A stretch of 64,000 nucleotides of DNA from Bacteroidota bacterium (GTDB taxonomy: Bacteria; Bacteroidota; Bacteroidia; Flavobacteriales; Weeksellaceae), in the NCBI GenBank assembly GCA_023458415.1, contig JAEWZO010000020.1, positions 71,263 through 135,262 of the forward strand, written 5' to 3'. The number at the start of each line of letters is the position of its first letter. Positions within the stretch are counted from its first letter, which is position 1. The notes beneath the pieces are model-generated. The model saw only the letters and a program-made list of their open reading frames with translations. It did not search any database and had not been told where the DNA came from. This document shows, one piece after another, positions 42,479-51,385 of the stretch. Made by a program: the position numbers and the translations under genes.

Positions 42479-45394
42479 TTAGTAGCCGAAAATCTCTTCC
42501 AGCGTTACTTCCTGAAATTCACCAAGTTTTTTCATCGCATCCATATCTAGGTTTTCTTTCTTACCGATAATTGCAGTGTTGTACTGCAACGGTTTCATTT
42601 CCGTGGTATAGAACTTCGTTAATTCTGCCAAAGTTAAACCCTGGATTTCTTCATAAATATCTTTTCTCATATCATGCTCCACTCCTAACTTTTTCAGATT
42701 AAGCTGACTGAAATAAATATTTGTTCGGTTAATTCTTCCGGAAGCAATCTGTTTCAAAGCTGCATTTTTAGCATTTTCGAACTGTGCAGGAATCTGAGGT
42801 AAATTCATCATCAGTTTATCCATCGCACCAACCGCCAAAGGAAGTTTATTGGCCTGCGTACCAATGTAAGTTGTAACATAATCAGGACGGTTCAGTTCGG
42901 AATTGGCAGCATATGAAACGTACGCAGAATACGCCAAACTTTTACTTTCGCGAATTTCCTGAAAAACAATAGACGAAAGTCCGCGTCCAAAATACTCATT
43001 GAAAACATTGATTTTTCCAAAATTTTTCAGATTAACTGGGTTTCCTTTGGCTACCCTGCTCATTTCCGTCTGCACCATATCGTAGTTGGTAAAATAAACT
43101 TTACCGGTTGTCGCAGGTTCGGAATATTTTTTCTGAGCAGGAACTTTGATGTTTTCCTTTTCTACAAAAGGTTTTACATAAGACTTAAACTCACCAAAAT
43201 CTTTTCCGTAGAAGAAAATTTCGTACGGCATATGCAGTAAATTCTGAATCTTTTGAGTCATCTCCGAAGATTGAATCTCATTCAGACGCTGTTCCGAAAC
43301 CACGTCGGTAAACCTGGAATTCTTGCCATATTTCGCATAGTTGGCAAGCGCCGACATAATTCGGCCCTTATCTTTTTTGGCTACTTCCCTGCTCTCTAAA
43401 ATTGTTTTTACATTTTTTTCATAAACTTCCTGATCCGGTTTTGCATTCTGCAGCCAGTTTTTCAGCAGTTCAATTCCCTTCGGCATATTCTCCTCCAAAC
43501 CACTCAAAGAAATTCTGAGCTGATCAGGAGAAGTGCGGAAATCGTTGGTAATTCCGATTTTGAAAAATTCCTGTTTCAATTCTTCCGCAGAGAGTTTATC
43601 GGTTCCCAGGTACTGCATAACCTGCGTCGCTAAGCCGAGTTCCTTATCATGATCGGACCCAAACGGAAAAATAAAATGAACCTGCGCTAATTCGTTGTAA
43701 ATGTTCTCAACGAAACTTACTTTTTTACCTTTGATTTCGTCGGTCTTGATCGCTTTGGAATAATCAATAAACTCAGGTTGAATTTCTCCCGATTCTTCAG
43801 CCATCAAATCGCGAAGAAAAGGTGATTGCGCATCACGATTCAGTTTTATTGGAGTAATTCCGGGATTTTCAACACGAATCAGTTTATCATTAACTCCTTT
43901 TTCTTTCTTAACTACAACATAATTGTCATTGAAAAACGAATTGGCAAATTCCACGACATCCTCTTTGGTAATTTTCTCGGCTTCGTTAATTTCATTCAGT
44001 TCCTGTTCCCATGGAATATCTTTAATATAAGCGCTGTAAAGTGCCGTTGCCAAACCGTTCGCGGTTTCGTAAGCTCTCAACTGCTGAACTTTCATATCGT
44101 TGATAATAGCGGGAATTAGCCAGTCCGGAAATTCACCTTTTTTCACTAAATCCAATTCGGAAAGCAAAAGATTTTTTGCTTCATCCAAAGTCTGATCATT
44201 TTTGGGAACAACAACCATTGAAAACATCCCATAATTTTTAAATGGCGATGCAAAAGCTACTGCCTGAAGCGCTTTCTGGCTTTGATTGATGTTCAGATCG
44301 ATCAATCCCGATTCTCCGCGGTTGCTTAAAATTCCGGCAACAATCTCGGAAAGAAGTGCTTCTTTTGTTCCGGAGGAATCTGTTCTCCACGCAATCTGAA
44401 GCCTTGGTGTGGACGGACTTTTCACTGTTCTTTCCACAACTTGGTCCATCGGTTTTTCCGTAATTTTTTCTTTTGTTGGAAGCGGCTTGAAACTGAATGT
44501 TCCAAAATATTGGTCAACCAGTTTTATGGTTTTATCAAAATCCAGGTCGCCCACCAAAACCATTGCGTAATTATTCGGCACGTAATACGTATCAAAATAT
44601 CTGTGAATCGCCACCATTGAAGGATTTTTCAGATGCTCTGATTTTCCAATTGTGGTTTGTTGTCCATTTGGGTGCGTTGGAAAAAGCGCGTCCATCAGCT
44701 CATAATTCACTAAACGCATATCATTGTCCTGCGAGCGGTTAAATTCTTCATAAACTGCTTCTAACTCTGTGTGGAAGAGTCTTAAAACCAATTCTGAAAA
44801 ACGTTCTTTTTCAACTTTTAACCATTTTTCTAACTCATTATTCGGAATATTGTTTTTATACACCGTTTCGTCGAGCCATGTGTGTGCATTCGTACCGGAA
44901 GCTCCCAGCGAAGAAATGGCTTTATCGTATTCATTCGCAATGGCGTACTGACTTGCCTGTTGAGAAATTTCGTCGATTTTCTTATAAATTTCCTTTTTCT
45001 TTTCCGGATCCTGTTCAGCTTTGTGTTGCTCGTATAAATCTGAAATTTGGGCAATCAGCACTTTTTCTTTTTCCCAGTCTGCACTTGCCAGTTTGCTGGT
45101 TCCTTTAAACATCATGTGTTCAAGATAATGTGCCAAACCTGTGTTATCAGCAGGATCGTTATTGCTTCCTGTTCTTACAGGAATATAGGTCTGAATTCTC
45201 GGTGCATCATTGTTTTGAGCAAGGTATACTTTCAGTCCGTTTTTCAGAGTATAAATCCGAACACCGTTCTTGTCATTCAGTACAGTTTCGTAGGTGTAGC
45301 CGGATTTGTCGGTGTTTTTTGTAGTTTCAAATTTTTGTCCGTTCATCATTGTTAATGCTGCCATTACACTTATAGTGGTCAGAATTTTTTTCAT
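42479..45394 (-). CDS. M16 family zinc metallopeptidase, two-domain
   Basis: 971 residues with a signal peptide (about 1-19). The inverted zinc motif is in GLAHYLEHMMFKG (His89, Glu92, His93), with the distal Glu in ELEAVYEEFNRSQD. The protein is a pseudo-dimer: the active N-half (about 45-480) and a C-half without the metal motif (about 530-940), as in pitrilysin-type peptide hydrolases. Probably degrades peptides in the periplasm. It follows the methyltransferase gene with no gap. Confidence 0.93.
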   Translation of the reverse strand: MKKILTTISVMAALTMMNGQKFETTKNTDKSGYTYETVLNDKNGVRIYTLKNGLKVYLAQNNDAPRIQTYIPVRTGSNNDPADNTGLAHYLEHMMFKGTSKLASADWEKEKVLIAQISDLYEQHKAEQDPEKKKEIYKKIDEISQQASQYAIANEYDKAISSLGASGTNAHTWLDETVYKNNIPNNELEKWLKVEKERFSELVLRLFHTELEAVYEEFNRSQDNDMRLVNYELMDALFPTHPNGQQTTIGKSEHLKNPSMVAIHRYFDTYYVPNNYAMVLVGDLDFDKTIKLVDQYFGTFSFKPLPTKEKITEKPMDQVVERTVKSPSTPRLQIAWRTDSSGTKEALLSEIVAGILSNRGESGLIDLNINQSQKALQAVAFASPFKNYGMFSMVVVPKNDQTLDEAKNLLLSELDLVKKGEFPDWLIPAIINDMKVQQLRAYETANGLATALYSAYIKDIPWEQELNEINEAEKITKEDVVEFANSFFNDNYVVVKKEKGVNDKLIRVENPGITPIKLNRDAQSPFLRDLMAEESGEIQPEFIDYSKAIKTDEIKGKKVSFVENIYNELAQVHFIFPFGSDHDKELGLATQVMQYLGTDKLSAEELKQEFFKIGITNDFRTSPDQLRISLSGLEENMPKGIELLKNWLQNAKPDQEVYEKNVKTILESREVAKKDKGRIMSALANYAKYGKNSRFTDVVSEQRLNEIQSSEMTQKIQNLLHMPYEIFFYGKDFGEFKSYVKPFVEKENIKVPAQKKYSEPATTGKVYFTNYDMVQTEMSRVAKGNPVNLKNFGKINVFNEYFGRGLSSIVFQEIRESKSLAYSAYVSYAANSELNRPDYVTTYIGTQANKLPLAVGAMDKLMMNLPQIPAQFENAKNAALKQIASGRINRTNIYFSQLNLKKLGVEHDMRKDIYEEIQGLTLAELTKFYTTEMKPLQYNTAIIGKKENLDMDAMKKLGEFQEVTLEEIFGY

Positions 45395-46192
45395 TTAATA
45401 TTTTTTCATTTTTATATTCACATCAAAAACGTAAGGTTGATTGTTAAACCGCTGAAATTTTGATGTCTTAAACTCACCACGGATAAGGACCGCACACATA
45501 GTATTTTTAACGTGGTAAAGGTTGTTTCGGAATTTTTCAGGAAGGCCGTCCATAATGCCACCGAAAACTTCGTACCGAATTTTTTCCGGATTGAATGCGT
45601 AATCGTGCCATACTACAACCGTGTCATCATGAACCAGATGCGAAAAGACTTTTTCCGTGTCGTTCCTCACCATTTCGTAGCTGTGATCGCCATCAATAAA
45701 GATAAGATCGTACTTTTTGTTAAGTGAAGCAAAATCAAAAATTTTAGAATTCCCTTCCAGATGCAAAATTTTCGGATTCTTTTTAGATAGTACACCATGT
45801 AGTTCCGCATACATCGGATCGAGACCAAAAGCAGCTATTTCTTCGGCAGAAAGATTAAAAGTTGTGCAGTCGTCAATTACTTTTGCGACGTTCCAAACGC
45901 TTTCTCCGCGCCAGGTTCCGATTTCAAAGAAAGAATTCTTTCCTTTCGCCAATGTTTTCAGCAAAGCTAAATCTGTAGGAAGTGAAGCACCATCCAATAC
46001 GAAAAGTTCTACATTTTCATCCAGATTTTCAGTCAAATCATCAAATGAAATCTGCGGTAAGGCCTCCAAACCATTGAATTTGCTTTTGAATTCTTCCTTT
46101 AAGGTTTCATTTTCGGTAAGAACCAAATTCAGTAAACTCGGTCTTTTAGCAATGTTCGAGAGCGATTTACCCAGTTTTGAAAACTTCGACAT
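45395..46192 (-). CDS. Class I SAM-dependent methyltransferase (Methyltransf_24-like)
   Basis: 265 residues. SAM-binding segments FFEIGTWRGESVWNVAKVI (motif I, EIGTWRG) and DLIFIDGDHSYEMVRNDTEK (motif IV region, IDGDHSYE) with a VVWHDYAF motif are those of class I methyltransferases of the Methyltransf_24 type, often linked to sugar or glycan modification. Substrate unknown. It overlaps the aspartase stop by one base (TAATG) and directly adjoins the M16 gene, so it is in the middle of that operon. Confidence 0.82.
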   Translation of the reverse strand: MSKFSKLGKSLSNIAKRPSLLNLVLTENETLKEEFKSKFNGLEALPQISFDDLTENLDENVELFVLDGASLPTDLALLKTLAKGKNSFFEIGTWRGESVWNVAKVIDDCTTFNLSAEEIAAFGLDPMYAELHGVLSKKNPKILHLEGNSKIFDFASLNKKYDLIFIDGDHSYEMVRNDTEKVFSHLVHDDTVVVWHDYAFNPEKIRYEVFGGIMDGLPEKFRNNLYHVKNTMCAVLIRGEFKTSKFQRFNNQPYVFDVNIKMKKY

Positions 46193-47595
46193 TAATTCAG
46201 TTTCTGAGGTTTAAGCATATTTGCCGGATCTAAAATTTCATCCAGTTTTTCCTGGGACAGAATTCCTTTTTCAAGAACAAGATTATAAACACTTTTGCCG
46301 GTTTCCAACGCTTCTTTCGCAATTTCTGTTGAATTTTTATAACCGATGTAAGGATTAAGCGCCGTCACAATTCCGATGCTGTGTTTCACTAGATTCAGGC
46401 AAACTTCTTTATTGGCTGTAATTCCAACCACACATTTTTCGCGCAAAGTATCAAGCGCATTTGAAAGAAAATGGATATTTTCCATGATGGCGTGGCAAAG
46501 AACAGGCTCCATTACATTTAACTGAAGTTGTCCTGCTTCCGCTGCGAAAGTTACCGTAAGATCATTCCCAATTACTTTGTAGCAAACCTGATTCACCACT
46601 TCCGGAATTACCGGATTTACTTTTCCTGGCATAATTGATGATCCCGGCTGCATTGGTGGAAGATTAATTTCGAAAAGTCCGGCTCTCGGTCCGGAAGAAA
46701 GCAACCTCAAATCATTGCAAATTTTTGAAAGTTTCACCGCTAAACGCTTCATGGCCGATGAGTAAATTACGTAAGAACCTGTATCAGGCGTTGCTTCAAC
46801 CAAATCTGGCGCGGAAACAATGTTGTAGCCAGAAATTTTTGCGAGATTTTTAGCACACAATGCGGAGTAACCAACCGGTGCGTTAAGTCCGGTCCCAATT
46901 GCGGTTGCTCCCATATTAATTTCAACAAAAAGGTTGGCGTTGCTGTTCAGTTTTGAAATATCTTCTTCCAGGGTAGCTGCAAAAGCTTCAAATTCCTGTC
47001 CCATCGTCATCGGAACCGCATCCTGAAGCTGAGTCCTTCCCATTTTTATTACGTCCGAAAATTCCTTCCCTTTAGCCCTGAAAGCTGCAACTGTTTTCTG
47101 AAGTTTTTCAACAAGCATATCATTCTGCATTAACAACGCAAGTTTTATAGCAGTTGGATAAGCATCATTTGTCGACTGTGACAAGTTGATATGATCATTC
47201 GGTGAGCAAAACTGATAATCGCCTTTTTCTTTTCCTAATTTTTCCAACACCACGTTTGCAATTACTTCATTGGCATTCATGTTTACGGAAGTTCCTGCAC
47301 CACCCTGAATCATATCGATTGGAAACTGATCGTTGTATTTTCCTGAAGCAACTTCGTCACAGGCATCCATAATTTTGAAGTACAGATTTTCATCAAGTAA
47401 ACCCAATTCGTAGTTTGTTTTGGCCGCTCCTTTCTTTACATAAGCCAAAGCTTTAATCATTCTTGGGTACGATGATAAAGTTTGTCCGGAGATTTTGAAG
47501 TTATCGATGGCGCGCTGAGTTTGCACTCCATAATATGCATTAACAGGGACTTTAAGCTCGCCTAACAAATCGGATTCTGTTCGAAACTGTTCCAT
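46192..47595 (-). CDS. aspA: Aspartate ammonia-lyase
   Basis: 467 residues of the fumarase/aspartase superfamily. The signature GSSIMPGKVN (residues 318-327) carries the catalytic Ser; SPNDHINLSQSTNDAYPT and MGRTQLQDAVPMTMGQE are further active-site segments, with the aspartase-like GTSVNMNANEV. It turns L-aspartate into fumarate and ammonia. First gene of the aspA-methyltransferase-M16 operon. Confidence 0.94.
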   Translation of the reverse strand: MEQFRTESDLLGELKVPVNAYYGVQTQRAIDNFKISGQTLSSYPRMIKALAYVKKGAAKTNYELGLLDENLYFKIMDACDEVASGKYNDQFPIDMIQGGAGTSVNMNANEVIANVVLEKLGKEKGDYQFCSPNDHINLSQSTNDAYPTAIKLALLMQNDMLVEKLQKTVAAFRAKGKEFSDVIKMGRTQLQDAVPMTMGQEFEAFAATLEEDISKLNSNANLFVEINMGATAIGTGLNAPVGYSALCAKNLAKISGYNIVSAPDLVEATPDTGSYVIYSSAMKRLAVKLSKICNDLRLLSSGPRAGLFEINLPPMQPGSSIMPGKVNPVIPEVVNQVCYKVIGNDLTVTFAAEAGQLQLNVMEPVLCHAIMENIHFLSNALDTLREKCVVGITANKEVCLNLVKHSIGIVTALNPYIGYKNSTEIAKEALETGKSVYNLVLEKGILSQEKLDEILDPANMLKPQKLN

Positions 47596-47659
47596 TATAA
47601 ATTTTTTGAAAGTTAAGGTATTTCAGCAAATTCTGAAAATAACGAAGGTCTGAAAATGA

Positions 47660-47690
47660 AAATTTCGGGCAATAATTTTACCCGAAATTT
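47660..47690 (-). terminator. Probable terminator of the amidase gene
   Basis: Perfect 10-bp stem AAATTTCGGG / CCCGAAATTT with an 11-base loop, 24 bp after the amidase stop. The following tract on the minus strand is T-rich but broken (TTTTCATTTTC), so termination may be partial. Confidence 0.6.
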
Positions 47691-47713
47691 GATATGAATT
47701 GATGTTCAATCTG

Positions 47714-48742
47714 TTACTTGGAAGGATATTTCTGAATCAGCGCTTGGAGAATCGCCCAAGTTTCAGCATCCATAACTCCACTGTAATTCTGCGGACGGAA
47801 ACGGTGCTGAAATGCTTCAATCGTTTTCTTGGTTCCATCATCCAGAATTCCGGACGGTTCAATTCCAAAACCGAAATTTTTCAATGCAGACTGCATCTGA
47901 TACACAAATGAAGCATCAAGCATTTTTGAAGAAAAATCTTCTGCTAAAGCCATATTGTAGAATGACTGTTTCGTAGCTTCGTCGTACCACATCCCGATCT
48001 GATACTCGTCGTAAAGCCTTTTCCATGGAAATTTCGGACCTGGATCCTGCTTTCTGGTCGGTGCAACATCAGAATGCCCAAGAATATTTGTTGGCGGAAT
48101 CATATAACGGTCCGATAAGTCTTTAACCAAAGCAGCAACTTTTCTGAACTGCTTTTCCGGATACTCATAAAATGTTCTGTTTCCTGCCGCATCTGTGGTA
48201 TAACCCGGATTCACAATTTCAATCCCAATGGAAGTATCGTTCAGTTGTGAATCTTTTCTCCAGGAACTAATTCCTGAATGATATGCTCGTTTGTTTTCAT
48301 CCACCAACTGATAAATTTCATTATCGTCCGTACTGTTCACCAAATAATGAGAACTTACCGCCTGCTGCGTAAGTACACTCACCGATTTATCATCATCCAA
48401 CGCTGTATAATGCAGAATGATATGCCTTTGACGGAAATTCTGACCCAAAGAAGGGAAAAATGTTTTTACCACTTTAAAACCCTGTGGTTTTGCTGAAACA
48501 ATTGATCCGTGACTGATGGTGTTATCATTCTTGCTTGCATCCGCAATATTAACCCTGTAGAAATCGTATTGACCTTCATGATCGATTTTCGGTTTTTGGG
48601 TATTTGCAGTTTGTGTAGGAGTCGTTGGTTTTACTGTGGGGACGGGTTTTTTAGGTGCTGCCGCAACTTTTTTTGCGGATTGCTGAGAACCGCACGAAAG
48701 TACAGCAAATGATAAACCAATGATATATAACGATTTACGCAT
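47714..48742 (-). CDS. N-acetylmuramoyl-L-alanine amidase lipoprotein
   Basis: 342 residues. Lipobox AVLSC (Cys about 17) anchors it to a membrane; a Pro/Thr/Lys-rich linker (about 25-50) follows. The amidase_2 domain (about 95-250) has ligand His in RHIILHYTALDDD and the SDVAPTRKQDPGPKFPW zinc and catalytic region, as in AmpD-like enzymes. A C-terminal peptidoglycan-binding-1 domain (about 275-340) has LKNFGFGIEPSGILDDGTKK. It cleaves the bond between muramic acid and the stem peptide. Divergent from the tRNA operon. Confidence 0.9.
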   Translation of the reverse strand: MRKSLYIIGLSFAVLSCGSQQSAKKVAAAPKKPVPTVKPTTPTQTANTQKPKIDHEGQYDFYRVNIADASKNDNTISHGSIVSAKPQGFKVVKTFFPSLGQNFRQRHIILHYTALDDDKSVSVLTQQAVSSHYLVNSTDDNEIYQLVDENKRAYHSGISSWRKDSQLNDTSIGIEIVNPGYTTDAAGNRTFYEYPEKQFRKVAALVKDLSDRYMIPPTNILGHSDVAPTRKQDPGPKFPWKRLYDEYQIGMWYDEATKQSFYNMALAEDFSSKMLDASFVYQMQSALKNFGFGIEPSGILDDGTKKTIEAFQHRFRPQNYSGVMDAETWAILQALIQKYPSK

Positions 48743-48801
48743 AAAGATGTTTTTTGTGAATAATTTTCCGCCAAAAATATGAAAAAATTAAGCCAAAATA
48801 T

Positions 48802-48833
48802 TTTGGTAAATGAGGAAAACTGTATTATATTTG
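48802..48833 (+). promoter_or_regulatory. tRNA operon promoter
   Basis: TTTG (48802-48805), 20 bp, TATATTTG (48826-48833): a near-ideal Bacteroidota promoter 41 bp before tRNA-Ser. Confidence 0.8.
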
Positions 48834-48874
48834 CACTCGCAATTACAGAAAAGAAGTTCTTTAAAAAATTGCAA

Positions 48875-48959
48875 GGAGGGTTGCCGGAGTGGTTAACGGA
48901 GCAGTTTGCTAAACTGTCGACCCGCAAGGGTCGCGTGGGTTCGAATCCCACACCCTCCG
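48875..48959 (+). tRNA. tRNA-Ser(GCT)
   Basis: 85 nt. Acceptor GGAGGGT with ACCCTCC, long variable arm (GACCCGCAAGGGTC), anticodon loop TTGCTAA with GCT at 48908-48910, T-loop TTCGAAT. CCA is not encoded. Confidence 0.96.
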
Positions 48960-48976
48960 CAACCGTGCAAACTTTT

Positions 48977-49051
48977 CGGGGTGTAGCGTAGTCCGGTCAT
49001 CGCGCCTGGTGTGGGACCAGGAGGGCGCAGGTTCGAATCCTGCCACCCCGA
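48977..49051 (+). tRNA. tRNA-Pro(TGG) with G at position 33
   Basis: 75 nt. Acceptor CGGGGTG with CACCCCG, A73, 5-bp anticodon stem CCTGG/CCAGG and T-arm are all canonical, and C1-G72 with A73 is the proline identity set. The anticodon loop is TGTGGGA, so with a standard 7-base loop the anticodon is TGG (49012-49014) but position 33, almost always U, is G. CCA is not encoded. Confidence 0.88.
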
Positions 49052-49052
49052 C

Positions 49053-49074
49053 AAAAATTCCTTCGGGAATTTTT
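49053..49074 (+). terminator. Hairpin with UUCG loop between tRNA-Pro and tRNA-Arg
   Basis: AAAAATTCC / GGAATTTTT closed by a C(UUCG)G tetraloop and followed by T8. It looks like a full terminator, yet tRNA-Arg begins only 15 bases later with no room for its own promoter. Confidence 0.8.
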
Positions 49075-49089
49075 TTTTACATTTTTTTA

Positions 49090-49163
49090 GGGTGCGTAGC
49101 TCAGCTGGATAGAGCATCTGCCTTCTAAGCAGACGGTCATAGGTTCGAATCCTATCGCGCTCA
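49090..49163 (+). tRNA. tRNA-Arg(TCT)
   Basis: 74 nt. Acceptor GGGTGCG with CGCGCTC (two wobble pairs), anticodon loop CTTCTAA with TCT, T-loop TTCGAAT. CCA is not encoded. Confidence 0.95.
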
Positions 49164-49204
49164 CAAAAGAGAAATCAGAAATGGTTTCTCTTTTTGTTTT
49201 TCCC

Positions 49205-49212
49205 TATTTTTG
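49205..49212 (+). promoter_or_regulatory. -7 box of the GT4 gene
   Basis: TATTTTTG ends five bases before the GTG start at 49218, so the mRNA should be leaderless or nearly so. Confidence 0.55.
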
Positions 49213-49217
49213 ACTTC

Positions 49218-50423
49218 GTGAAACATCTCGTTATTATCGGTCAGGTTATTCCCGAACCCGCTTCCACTGCCGCAGGAACAAGAATGCTGCAGCTGATGGA
49301 AATTTTTTCCGCGAATGATTATAAAATTACATTTCTTACCGCTGCACAAAACGAGGAACATTCAGAAAAAATTGATTTTCAAAAAATTAACATTAACGAC
49401 GCAGGTTTTGATCATTTAATTAAAGAACTTTCTGCAGATGTTGTGATGTTTGACCGCTTTGTTACAGAAGAACAGTTCGGTTGGCGTGTGGCAGAAAACT
49501 GTCCAAATGCGGTTAGAATTCTGGATACTGAAGACCTTCATTTCCTTCGTGAAGCCCGTCATCAGGCTTTTAAACAAAATAGAAATTTAATGGATGGCGA
49601 TCTTTTGAACGATATTTTCAAAAGAGAATTAGCGTCAGTATTGAGGTGTGATTTATCCCTGATTATTTCTGAAAAAGAATATGATTTACTGACAAATCAG
49701 TTTGGAATAAATGAAAATATTTTGTTTTATATTCCTTTTCTTTCTGAGGAAATCGATGACAAACAACCACTGTTTGACGACCGGAAACATTTTGTAAGCA
49801 TTGGAAATTTTCTTCATGGGCCTAATTGGCAAACTGTACTGAAACTGAAAAAAATCTGGCCGAAAATCAAAGAAAAGCTTCCCGAAACCGAACTCCATAT
49901 TTATGGCGCTTATGCATCAGAAAAGGTATTTCAACTGCACAACGAAAAGGAACGATTCATCATTAAAGGACGCGCTCAAAGCTCAGGGGAAATTATGAGA
50001 AACTATCGCGTTTTGCTCGCACCGATTCCTTTTGGTGCCGGTTTAAAAGGAAAACTTTGGGAAAGCATGAAATACGGAATCCCCAATGTTACTTCGACAA
50101 TTGGAGCAGAAGCAATGTATAAAAACTTAGAATGGAACGGCTTTATCAGTGATTCTGACGATAATTTTGCTACTTTGGCTGTAGAACTTTACCAAAACCA
50201 GGAAACCTGGGAAAATGCACAGCAAAACGGATTCAAAATTCTTAAAGAAGTATTCAATAAGGAAGATTTTGAAAAGCCATTATTCGAAAAAATCCAGAAT
50301 GTCTCAGAACATTTAACCGAACACAGAAACCGTAATTTTCTTGGTCAGATTCTGCAACATCACCAACTGAGTTCAACAAAATATTTGAGCAAATGGATTG
50401 AAGAAAAAAATAAGAAAAAGTAG
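49218..50423 (+). CDS. Glycosyltransferase of GT4/GT-B type
   Basis: 401 residues from GTG at 49218 (first residues KHLVIIGQVIPEPASTAAG); no ATG is available before the conserved N-terminus. The N-terminal Rossmann half has the acceptor loop after IGQVIPEP, the C-terminal half has SIGNFLHGPNWQT, ELHIYGAYASEKV, IIKGRAQSSGEIMRNYRVLLAPIPFGAGLKGKLWESMKYGIPNVT with the donor-binding E region (here LKGKLWESMKYG), typical of GT4 enzymes that use nucleotide-sugar donors. Acceptor unknown. The prmA gene converges 2 bp after the stop. Confidence 0.82.
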   Translation: MKHLVIIGQVIPEPASTAAGTRMLQLMEIFSANDYKITFLTAAQNEEHSEKIDFQKININDAGFDHLIKELSADVVMFDRFVTEEQFGWRVAENCPNAVRILDTEDLHFLREARHQAFKQNRNLMDGDLLNDIFKRELASVLRCDLSLIISEKEYDLLTNQFGINENILFYIPFLSEEIDDKQPLFDDRKHFVSIGNFLHGPNWQTVLKLKKIWPKIKEKLPETELHIYGAYASEKVFQLHNEKERFIIKGRAQSSGEIMRNYRVLLAPIPFGAGLKGKLWESMKYGIPNVTSTIGAEAMYKNLEWNGFISDSDDNFATLAVELYQNQETWENAQQNGFKILKEVFNKEDFEKPLFEKIQNVSEHLTEHRNRNFLGQILQHHQLSSTKYLSKWIEEKNKKK

Positions 50424-50424
50424 C

Positions 50425-51255
50425 CTAAGCTTTTTCAAGCAGCAAACTCATCCATTCTTCGCGTTGCTGCTTATTTTTGAGGACAAGACCGTTTTCTTTG
50501 CAGACGTGCATAATATCATCAACATCGAAAAAGCACAGTCCTGAAAGCAAAAGTTCACCGCCATCATTCAAAACAGAAACATAAGTTGGGATATCGGAAA
50601 TGAGAATATTTCGGTTGATGTTGGCCAAAATTATATCAAATTTTTCTGCACCCAAATTTTCTGCGGTTCCCTGAGAAATTTCCAGCTCTACCCCATTTCT
50701 CTCTGCATTTTCACGGGAATTTTCCACTGACCATTCATCAATATCAATCGCAACCGTTTTCCCCGCACCTTTCTGTTTTGCATAAATGGCTAAAACCGAA
50801 GTTCCGCAACCCATATCCAAAACGGTTTTGCCGGCAAAATCCATTTCCATCATCTGTTTAATCATTAAATGCGTTGTTGGATGATGTCCGGTTCCAAATG
50901 ACATTTTAGGCTGGATTATTATTTCGTGCATTTTGGGATTCGCTTCGTGAAACTCGGCGCGGATGAGGACTTTGTCTTCCACAAAAATGGGGTCAAAATT
51001 TTTCTCCCATTCCTCGTTCCAGTTGATATTGGGCATTTCGTGAAAAGTGTACGTTACCGAAACTTCCGGAAGGCTAAACAGATTGATTTCTTTAAGTTCG
51101 CTTTCATTGAAAAGCTCTTTCGGGATGTAACCCAGAATTCCGTCATGCTCCTCGGTAAAACTGTCGAAACCGATCTCGATAAGTTCTGCCATCAGAATTT
51201 CGTTCCATGGTTGCAGAGGTTCTATTTTAAAACTGAATTCCAAATATGTGTTCAT
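50425..51255 (-). CDS. prmA: Ribosomal protein L11 methyltransferase
   Basis: 276 residues from ATG 51255 (MNTYLEFSFKIEPLQPWNEI); a 6-residue upstream extension is not conserved. The SAM domain has SFGTGHHPTTHLM, VLDMGCGTSVLAIYAKQKGA and ANINRNILI, the PrmA pattern for trimethylation of L11 lysines and the N-terminus. The first ~100 residues are the substrate-recognition domain. Confidence 0.93.
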   Translation of the reverse strand: MNTYLEFSFKIEPLQPWNEILMAELIEIGFDSFTEEHDGILGYIPKELFNESELKEINLFSLPEVSVTYTFHEMPNINWNEEWEKNFDPIFVEDKVLIRAEFHEANPKMHEIIIQPKMSFGTGHHPTTHLMIKQMMEMDFAGKTVLDMGCGTSVLAIYAKQKGAGKTVAIDIDEWSVENSRENAERNGVELEISQGTAENLGAEKFDIILANINRNILISDIPTYVSVLNDGGELLLSGLCFFDVDDIMHVCKENGLVLKNKQQREEWMSLLLEKA

Positions 51256-51299
51256 CCCGAAAATTTTGTGCAAAAATAGTGAAACTATAACGAATCCTG

Positions 51300-51380
51300 C
51301 GTCCCAGATGGATCGGCGTGTTTGAGCTCTTTTTTACGGAACGAAAAAAAAGCGAGTAGTGACAGCTGGAAAAGACGCCC
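51300..51380. repeat. Extragenic hairpin repeat, copy C (diverged)
   Basis: Between prmA and the glycosyltransferase end. Left part GCGTCCCAGATGGATCGGC and right part GTAGTGACAGCTGG (then AAAAGACGC) share the CCnGATGGA and GACAGC(T/G)GG core with copies A and B. The outer GCGTC/GACGC pair and an inner CTCTTTTTT/AAAAAA(GC)GAG stem make a long imperfect hairpin. Confidence 0.55.
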
Positions 51381-51385
51381 AAAAA

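Noticed and set aside
48977..49051. Reading the second tRNA as tRNA-His (GTG in the loop)
   Set aside because: GTG would need a shifted loop that breaks the five-pair anticodon stem; the C1-G72 pair and A73 are proline features and tRNA-His needs an extra 5' G.
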